Below are positions 56,569 through 64,000 of a stretch of 64,000 bases of DNA, piece by piece. Each line of letters begins with the position of its first letter. The stretch's first letter is position 1. The translations under genes were made by a program, and so were the position numbers. The notes below the pieces were generated by a model that saw only the letters and a program-made list of their open reading frames with translations, was not told the DNA's origin and made no database searches. Source of the stretch: Conoideocrella luteorostrata (taxonomy: Eukaryota; Ascomycota; Sordariomycetes; Hypocreales; Clavicipitaceae); NCBI GenBank assembly GCA_032433595.1, contig JASWJB010000070.1:1-64000 (forward strand), in the 5' to 3' direction.

Positions 56569-57896
56569 CTAGGTACGATTAAAACGGCCAAAGCCCTTCC
56601 ACTTCTCCCACGCTTGCCGACGCATTTGTTCATTCATGCCATACGTTAATGCGTTGACGAAGCCGATAAATTGTGTTGAGGCCTGTAGAGCCTGCAGCCA
56701 CCGCGATGATATACCCGCTGACTCGGCCAGGCGGTTCGCAATACCGGGAATCCATAGAATAATGTATGCAATGGGGTATCCATTCATCAACAGCACCTTT
56801 TTCAGGTTGGGCCGTGCCGGCAATATTGAGAAGTGTTCTTGCTCATTATACGACGGCCGTTCAATATTTTCAATATTTTGGGCATGATGTGGTATTGTGT
56901 CCGTTCTTGTGGCGAAGTCATTGTGTGAAAACTTTGGCATGCCTGAACCCTGCGGCATGTCTGCAGAGGCTATCTCCAGGCTGTCAATGCTCCTCTTGAG
57001 AGGATCCTGGGTGTTGTTCGGACCGAAGCGAGGACGCGAAGCCTCGGTGCTTTGGGTGTCAGACGGCATCGGTGTTGTAGCTTCTTGGTTCTGGAGACCG
57101 AGCGAGGTTGACCAGGACGCTGCCTGGCTGAGTCTAATCTCGTTGAAAACTTTCCGCAGACGGAGATAAATGAAGGTGTAAATCACAAGAGTAGCGATGA
57201 AGATGGCTATACGCCAAGCATGTGTGAGCGCATATCGAAGGTATAATCGATCCGGCCGAATCCAGCACCAGTTCCCACTAACATGGCCATACGCCCCCAA
57301 CCCTAGGCCAATGCTGCCTGAATATATTTAGTTGGTAGGAGCTCGTGATGTCGTACTGCTCTTCCACAAAAATAAGAGAGTACATACCAGTGATTAGTCC
57401 TGGGATCCATGGTGCGGCGCACATGAGAATCGTCCCCCTTCTAGACGACCCAATAAAGCGATCATTCCCGTACACAGTGATGAGAACCGCGATGGAAATG
57501 ATGAGAATGTTGAAGTCGACGGCCTGTACGCTCACTTGGCCAACCCATGCATTGGTAAGACAGGCAGCGCTGGCAGGCGCCTTTTGGGTGAAGGTGTATC
57601 CATTGGAGAGGACAATGCCTCCAGATATTGAGTTGTCCAAGCTATTGATCCAGTCTAGAGGCCCAGAAAAATGTGTTTGTTCAGTACGCAGTTCAAATAG
57701 TTTGCAAGTAAAATTCGGCTAATGGGAACGCACCTGCAACGAGCAAATTAAGGATGAGTGCGTGGCGGCAATGCGTATTTGGTGGAAAGTTAATGTGTAG
57801 CGTGATGGCTGTCGAAGTGGTGATGAGGGATAGCAGCGAACCAATGAATGTCGGCACCGCTATAACCTTGTCTATTGGTATTATGTGCTGGCTCAT
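56569..57896 (-). CDS. cAMP-receptor-like / Git3-type GPCR
   Basis: Exons 57734-57896, 57388-57654 and 56569-57317 (introns 79 and 70 nt) give 392 residues. Seven hydrophobic helices are visible: VIAVPTFIGSLLSLITT; ALILNLLVAD; the helix around VQAVDFNILIISIAVLITV; ILMCAAPWIPGLITG; WRIAIFIATLVIYTFIYL; the helix around LLMNGYPIAYIILWIPG; and FIGFVNALTYGM. A long polar third cytoplasmic loop (about 57130-56830) separates helices 5 and 6. NGYP/WIPG and the C-terminal NALTYGMNEQMR are typical of fungal class-V/VI GPCRs (cAMP-receptor-like). Predicted plasma-membrane sensor coupling to a heterotrimeric G protein; ligand unknown. Confidence 0.85.
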
Positions 57897-60800
57897 TTTG
57901 CATACAGAGTCTACAGCAGCAGACACAGATGCTATTGAGCAGGAGGTGAGGGTATGTAGGCAGGGTCACGGCTTTGACGTTGAGGTATTTTGAAGGGATT
58001 TCAGCCTGTAAGTGGGGTGAGATGCCCACAGTCAGCTTCAGCCCAGCACATGAGTCGCGTGCGAAAATGCATCAGCTTGTCATATTGAAGGGGAGTACTA
58101 TATGTATTTTAAGAAGAAAGAAACTGTGCCATCTTGATTAATATTAATTGCAAACAAGCCAGCAGCTTGCTTGTCAGCTATTGTCGGTCCGGCTATATGT
58201 GCCACGAACGGGGGGTTCACCAGCCAAGGGGGCCCTTACGGCCGATGCAGCACAATGTTTGAGCGAGTAACCTTCTTCTCTAGGGAAGCAGCGGTGCATC
58301 GGAGTTCGGAGCACAAATGACAGGCTGCAAAATCACCCCGGGGCTGTCCAGTCGCTCAAGGTCTTTCCCTGGGCAGCCGTGGCTTCTGCATAGTTCCCCC
58401 TGTTTAAAGACGGAAAAGTCGCCAAACGCGGTGCGTTGTGCAGCTCAGGGGGCTTGGGGTAGCCTCCTCCCCGGTTCAATGTCACTCGACGTCACGTCCA
58501 ATTCGCAGACCGCTCTCGCGACTTTCTTTAAACAGCTAGGAGGCGGGAGCTGTACCGCATCCAACCAACAAGAAATAAAGCAGATTATACTCCGTGGCTT
58601 GCGTTTTTTTCTACCGATTTTCCATCTTTGCCTTCATGTCAGCTCGTCCCTGCCCGCCAGTAGCCACCGCTGGCCGTTTATTTGGATACGGAGTGGCGCG
58701 GTTCCTGGTAAATGCTCCAATATCAGGAGGACCCCCTGTTGTTATGCGTTGGGTTGGGTTACTCCTTACGGAGCACATACACACACACCAACCAGCCAAC
58801 CAGCCAACCAACCATGCGGGGGACAATCTACATGACCCATGACTGCGTGGTTGGCTAAGCCATGATGGGGTCACGTAACGGTCTTGTCCTCGCCCACTTG
58901 GACGATGCAGCTGAAGACTTATCAGCGCCACCCCTTCTGTTTTGGTGACGAATTCGGGGGGCTGACTCACTAACTACCAACTTTGTATGAACTGTATCCG
59001 TTTGCTCACGAGATCACAGAGACATGCAATCCAGTTTATGAAACCTAACTCGTATGGCTCGGCACATTCATAGTGTGAGGCTCGTGGGTACTTCGGTTGA
59101 TCAGCTACGTGCGCGAGACTTCCCTTGCCACACATTATGCAATTCCGCGATGGCCAGCTTTGGCAGACTACAAATTTGCCCTTTTTGTCATTTCCTTGGT
59201 AAATCGTTATGCCGTCAATTCAATCCTTGTGTTCCGCAGATCCAACTGCAAACAGCACATAAACTGAAACACTGAAACTTGTTCGCACGGCACCGCGCCA
59301 GCTGTGAAGCTCTCGATGCAGCACGCAGTTCGTCAACTCCGTACTCCAGATCGCATTCCCCCTTCGCTAGCATGCAAAGACCCTGGCTTCGACGCCTTCA
59401 CTTAACTGGGATTCTCAGCGACGCCAAGTCAACCGCCTGCATTGCATGGGCCGCACGGGCCAAATGCAACACAGCTGACGCTAGCGATGCAATGCAGTGC
59501 ACTGTCGTGAGGAGAGCTGAATGAACCACCCAAATTTTTGTCAGGTTCTATTGCTGCAACTTACACAGGGCTATTCCCGCTTGTCATCATCGATAAAATT
59601 GCAAGCCATGCGAGGGGACAAATTTCTTGACCCGTCACAGCTAACCAAACCGCGCTGCAAATGGTCTCGTAATTTGTCCCCCGCATGCCAGCCGGACTTT
59701 CTCACCTTTGGAACCCCCCTCCCAACACGACATGTTTTCTGAGGGAGGGGGCTGCCACCGGCGATCGCATGCAGAAGAACTTTGACTCTTTCGCCGCCAG
59801 TCGTCGGAGATTGCTGAGAGGCGTTGGTTTTCGGTCAAGGTCGGTTGCATTTGCATGAAATTTCATTCAGTAGCTCTGTAACTACGGAGTACCCGGTTAA
59901 CTAGTTTACTCCTCCTCCCAGACGATCAATGTGGGGAGGAGCAAGCCAATGAAACAACTGGTTGTAGGCAAGGGACCAATTTGGAGGTAGTACACTGTGC
60001 TCCGTACCCCGTATAGACATTGTCCTTGACTGCCGCCCTGTTCCTAGCTGTCGTTTGGACAACTTGGCCTCGAGCAATTTGGGGCCGTTATGATGGGCTT
60101 GAAGTTCGGATTTTTTCACGAAGCAAACGTAGATCAAATCATGAACTGTCTGGGGCTGCAAGTGGAGCGATCCAGGGGAAGGTTTAGCGCTCCGCTGACT
60201 ACGTATTAGATGCAAGTCATGAGTGATACATAATAATACGACGAGACTTGGCGATATGCCCGATTCAGCACACACAGACTATATCGGCGCCTTTATCGTG
60301 CTATTAATGGGGCAATAAATATATTGCATGTTTTTCGCTCTACGAATAGCCCAAGTCACTCGCTTATCGATCCAAATAAGCGCGCGATAAAGAATCAATG
60401 GAGAGAAGTGTGGGTTAAGTTACAGTGGCAAATGTGTCCACTCTATGTCGCTGGCTTCGTAACTAAAGACGTTTAACAACGCATGCTTATATTGTTACTT
60501 CGTCCAACAACATCAACTGCGTCAGAGCTACCTGCGCCTTCAAAAGGAAAAAAAAAAAAAACAGGCCTTCGCAAGGTGGCTGCCGCAGAATCGTAACATA
60601 CGCGGTCAAGTCTTATAATGAGACTACACAAGCTCGGCGCGTTTTCCATCACAGAGGCACCTACCCTAGGCATGGACATTGGCAGTGAATGACGATTCTG
60701 CTGACATCTTACATTAATATACTTCAATGCGTAAGCTTAAACAAAGAAAATGCAATTATAACAGTAAACTGACTTTACATGTTTGTAGAGGAAGGGTTCA

Positions 60801-61067
60801 GCAGCCGCTTCCAGACCAGTTAGCATGCATATCTGCGTCAACGGCAACTTCGGTAAAATTTATACTTATTTCTAACCCTCAATTGCTACAAGGGCGCCCG
60901 CCATCATGGTGTTGAATTCACTGTTGCGAACCTGTTAAGCTAAACCAAGATGATATTTCTTTAGCCAGAATAAATAACGCTTCGACTAGAGCACGGCGAC
61001 TGTCATCCGATGCGCCTACGAAACCAAACGTTTGAGCATTCTTAATTAAAGGAGAGTGCCTGAACTA
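57897..61067. other. intergenic, 3.2 kb
   Basis: The longest gene-free stretch. It holds a CCAACCAGCCAACCAGCCAACC repeat (about 58787-58811), a 14-A run (60548-60561) and a TACGGAGTA at 59883-59891, plus near matches at 58683, 59338 and 60001. No coding region with a motif was found. Confidence 0.5.
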
Positions 61068-62252
61068 TTACGTCTCTACGAGCTGGAAAATACCTAATGC
61101 TGCTCGCACTTTAATGCCCAACCCGTTCAGGCGAGAAACAGGCTCGTTGGAAAAAACAAAACGAACGTACTGGTCTCCATGGTCAACCCCCCATCCTGCC
61201 ATGTGTGTAACACAAACGCCATGCTGTACAAGTTTCTCTGATGCTTGCAAACCTGTGAGGCCAAAATCACTCACGCGAAGCAGTAAACTCCATCCCCCGG
61301 CTGGAATGCCAATTGGCAGACCGTCAAGCTCGGAGACCACCTTGTCGCGTCTCGCTTGGAGTTCCTGAACATACTTGCTCAGCGTCTTGTCGGACATCTC
61401 AAGGGCCGTGGCGACCGCATCCTGCCCTATGCCCACGGGTACAACGACGTTGGCCATAGACACGGTTGCAATATCCATCATGACGTCGTCAGGGCCAACA
61501 ATCCAACCGACCCTCCACCCAATCATTCTCAGCTCTTTAGAGGAAGAGCCTACAGTAATAGTTCGTTCCGCCATCCCAGGTAGACTAGCAGGGTGCAGCA
61601 CATCTAGTCCATCAAACACAAGTCGCTCCATGGCGGCATCTAAAATGAGCCAGAGGTCATGCCTGACGCAAAGCTCTGCTATGACTTGCCAATCTTCTCG
61701 ATCAAAATATCCACCTGATGGCATGGACGGTGACATGAGGAGCATTGCTTTTGTCCGTGGCGAAACAGCAAGCTGCAGAGCATCCCGATCCAGCTGCCAT
61801 GGCCTGCCGGACTGAAAGACAAAAGGAACATACTTTGGTGTACCGCCAGAGAGGACAATGCGGTTTACCAAGCCAATGTATGTGGGGTCCGTAACGATGA
61901 CTTCGTCATGCTCTCCAACAGTAGCTAACAGAACGTTTAGAATGCCGGATAGTCCACCCGCCGAGATCACGCAATTCCGGTCAGCGCTGTAAGCAACCCC
62001 AGAGGCCCGAGAGACATGGTCTACCACAATACGCCGGAGGCGTTTCTGTCCAACAAACGGCAGATAACTGTTGTCATCATCCATGGTTGCGGCAGCCTCC
62101 GTGCGGATTATTGCTTCCTTATCTGGCGGGATATCGGTATCCAAGTTCTCCATCCGGAGCAGATCAGCGGCGGCAGCATCGGCAAAGGCGCCCATCTGGT
62201 CTACGCCAATGCCCTGCAGCTGCTGCACGCGCGTCGGGCGATCTCGAGGCAT
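61068..62252 (-). CDS. PLP-dependent aminotransferase, class I/II
   Basis: Single exon, 394 residues. The Schiff-base lysine is in VGSSSKELR (Lys239), and the PLP-phosphate Arg is in GWRVGW (Arg247). Asp205 (LILDAAMER) fits the PLP ring-nitrogen contact, but the usual following Tyr (DxxY) is absent. SPSMPSG replaces the canonical NPxNPTG. The SNEP...R region near residue 366 supplies the carboxylate Arg (YVRFVFSNEP). Resembles fungal aspartate/aromatic-type aminotransferases of unassigned substrate. It begins with IGVDQMGAFADAAAAD, the family's N-terminal arm. Probably cytosolic. It is not adjacent to any other metabolic gene in the window. Confidence 0.88.
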   Translation of the reverse strand: MPRDRPTRVQQLQGIGVDQMGAFADAAAADLLRMENLDTDIPPDKEAIIRTEAAATMDDDNSYLPFVGQKRLRRIVVDHVSRASGVAYSADRNCVISAGGLSGILNVLLATVGEHDEVIVTDPTYIGLVNRIVLSGGTPKYVPFVFQSGRPWQLDRDALQLAVSPRTKAMLLMSPSMPSGGYFDREDWQVIAELCVRHDLWLILDAAMERLVFDGLDVLHPASLPGMAERTITVGSSSKELRMIGWRVGWIVGPDDVMMDIATVSMANVVVPVGIGQDAVATALEMSDKTLSKYVQELQARRDKVVSELDGLPIGIPAGGWSLLLRVSDFGLTGLQASEKLVQHGVCVTHMAGWGVDHGDQYVRFVFSNEPVSRLNGLGIKVRAALGIFQLVET

Positions 62253-63123
62253 CTAGTCTTTTGCATTCAAGAATTTGATAATTGGATGCTTCTCTTCAGC
62301 AACATCGCGGCGGAACTTTGTGGAAAAGCTACACTAGACCGGCTGCCTTCTGTAATGGAAAGGGCGCGCAGCATAGCTAGCAGTCATTTAGCGGTAAGCT
62401 GAAAGAGGGGGCTTTGCATGGACCATACCACGGTGCGCGGCCATTTTGAGTCATCCTCTGGAGTACTACCGTAGAGATATCCTCAGGTATTTGCGAATGG
62501 CAGATCTTGGTTGTAATTTTTCGTCTTCTTCTCCTTTCCGTCAGCCACATGCAATCCTTGAATTGATTGCAACTCTGTGGGAAGCTGAGGGTCGTACTGT
62601 GTTGACTTGGCCCAAAACGGACTCCCATCGCGGTAAATGTCCTGCTGATTATGATCTGCGGTTGGGCGAGTGGCATCACGTAGAGCTATAATGATGACAT
62701 TGCGGTCGGGTTGACAAAGACGCGCAGCAAACGCAGCGCAAGGGGGTTGCAAAATAAATGTTACGGCACGTCTACAAAATATCGCCTGTGGAGTCCGACT
62801 GATTTTTGTAACCCTGGTGCCATCCAAACGGTATGAGTAGCAAAACCCGCATCCTGTGTTAAAATTAGGATGGAACTGGTATGCGACTTAAAAATTTATC
62901 TTACCAAATCGGAACAAAGAACAGTGTGGCGTCGAACATCTGGCGGCAACTAGAATGGCGCTGGTGTACGTGAGCTGTAAATCACGCCATTTGTCGGGGG
63001 ATGAGAGCAACGCGACGGCCAAACGCTAACGATGAGAACGCCATCGAAATGTCTCACACAGCCCATTGTTTGTTTAAGTGTCTGGTCATGTTGATCTCGA
63101 AGTTTATTTGCCTTAAGCTTGCA
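62253..63123. other. intergenic
   Basis: Upstream region of the aminotransferase. No gene or repeat recognised. Confidence 0.45.
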
Positions 63124-63362
63124 ATTTAAGGCTTTCCAGCCGGGATACTAGCCATTGCATAACGGTCTTTTCGTTCGTACCAGCTCTGTCCCTCAACCAC
63201 GGTAGTTTGCCAGAGACAGAGAGAGTTATTCCAAATGTCTTCGAAGTCTTGCAGCATAACACGGGCAAGTTGGTAATCTTCTTGTTCAAGGCCAATTCTT
63301 TCCACATGAGTATCAGCACCCCGCTCCCTGTCGATATGTCTCCTCGTGCTCTCAGGCTGTTC
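63124..63362 (-). other. coding-like remnant of unknown family
   Basis: A minus-strand frame open for about 80 codons without an ATG near its start reads RRHIDRERGADTHVERIGLE, then DFEDIWNNSLCLWQTTVV and QSWYERKDRYAM, ending at a TAA near 63124. Protein-like composition, but I do not recognise a family. It may be the last exon of a decayed gene. Confidence 0.3.
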
Positions 63363-64000
63363 CCACGTCAGTCAAGCCCAGCTAGGTATATTGTACGAAT
63401 TGGAAATTTGTGGCGTTCCAAGTCTGGGATTGCTCGTCCAAAAGGGTTACATCTTCGACTTGAAGTGCTCACATATTCGGGTTCAAGCTGATATGGCCAA
63501 CCCTAATGCAGCGTAGTTTAGATAGGATCAACGAGACATGCATATTCCGTCATTGTCCAGCCGAATGAGTATGCAGCGGCATGTCAACTGCCGTGGCTGG
63601 CCAAACTTGACCTATTGGTCCATCTGGTACTGTTGAGAAGAAATCTGTAATGTACTTTACCCGAGTAAGATTAGCTGTTCACACTCGACAGGGTTTCTGT
63701 ATCGACCAACACGAACTCGTCCACTAAGAGTAGCATCAGGAAATGAAAGAAGAAGAAAAAGGCAAAGTCTATCAGCCATTGTGATCGGATTGCACCATAT
63801 CAGCTTCAATCACGGAGTTACGGATGCGTGAAGCCGTGTACTATGCTGGAGTCTATGGGAGGAAAGATGTCACAGAAGAGCATGGTGTTTGAACGGTTAT
63901 ATATAGCTTGAAAACCTGCTCATTATGGAAAACCTGTCATTCCTCATTCAGAACCACCTCCACCTCATATTTGCTCAAATCTTCTCACAAGAGACTCAAT
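63363..64000. other. right-edge intergenic region
   Basis: Non-coding. The last 100 bases look like a promoter and leader for a gene starting beyond the window. Confidence 0.45.
63898..63905 (+). promoter_or_regulatory. TATA box near right edge
   Basis: TATATATA is followed by a C/T- and CA-rich stretch to the end of the window, as in many fungal core promoters. Probably drives a plus-strand gene beyond 64000. Confidence 0.4.

Overview
The window looks like nuclear DNA of a filamentous ascomycete, most likely a hypocrealean sordariomycete. Genes carry short 55-75 nt introns with GTRNGT / CTRAY / YAG signals. Protein families are typically fungal: Zn2Cys6 regulator, HsbA surface protein, PTH11-like receptor, PLL-type lectin, BAHD acetyltransferase, NLR-associated domains. 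Mutated repeats carry a C-to-T/G-to-A bias that resembles repeat-induced point mutation (RIP). No rRNA, tRNA, CRISPR array or bacterial operon was seen. The genus cannot be fixed from the sequence alone.

Layout. 1-2740 is a very AT-rich repeat block with two diverged ~590 bp direct repeats and a perfect 122 bp tandem duplication. 3.5-11.2 kb holds an alpha/beta hydrolase, a Zn2Cys6 regulator, a shattered MFS transporter and an NmrA-like oxidoreductase. 11.4-12.8 kb is a flavin monooxygenase relic split by a 231 bp TA-flanked MITE and a 274 bp solo LTR. 13.3-16.9 kb has a GT25-type glycosyltransferase and a Ser/Thr-rich single-pass membrane protein. 18.0-28.5 kb is a graveyard: a reducing-PKS fragment cut by an LTR, a DHA2 transporter with a nonsense codon, a PTH11-like receptor missing its middle, a frameshifted P450 and a lectin with a stop codon. 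It reads as a decayed secondary-metabolite locus. 29.0-40.3 kb is mostly intact: BAHD acetyltransferase, HsbA-like protein, nine-exon sugar/polyol transporter, GST-like protein. 40.7-45.7 kb has a second solo LTR, a flavin monooxygenase and three small pieces (PNP_UDP-like, MADS-like, NLR N-terminal). 48.0-62.3 kb has a secreted histidine acid phosphatase tail-to-tail with a phospholipase C-type phosphoesterase, a membrane-anchored multicopper oxidase, a broken GPR1/FUN34-type transporter, a cAMP-receptor-like GPCR and a PLP aminotransferase.

Biology. Intact genes deal with the outside world: secreted phosphatases, oxidase, surface protein, sugar import, GPCR sensing. These alternate with broken genes and transposon scars, as expected of a fast-evolving accessory region. 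Several relics carry stop codons one transition away from a conserved residue, which suggests RIP-like damage.
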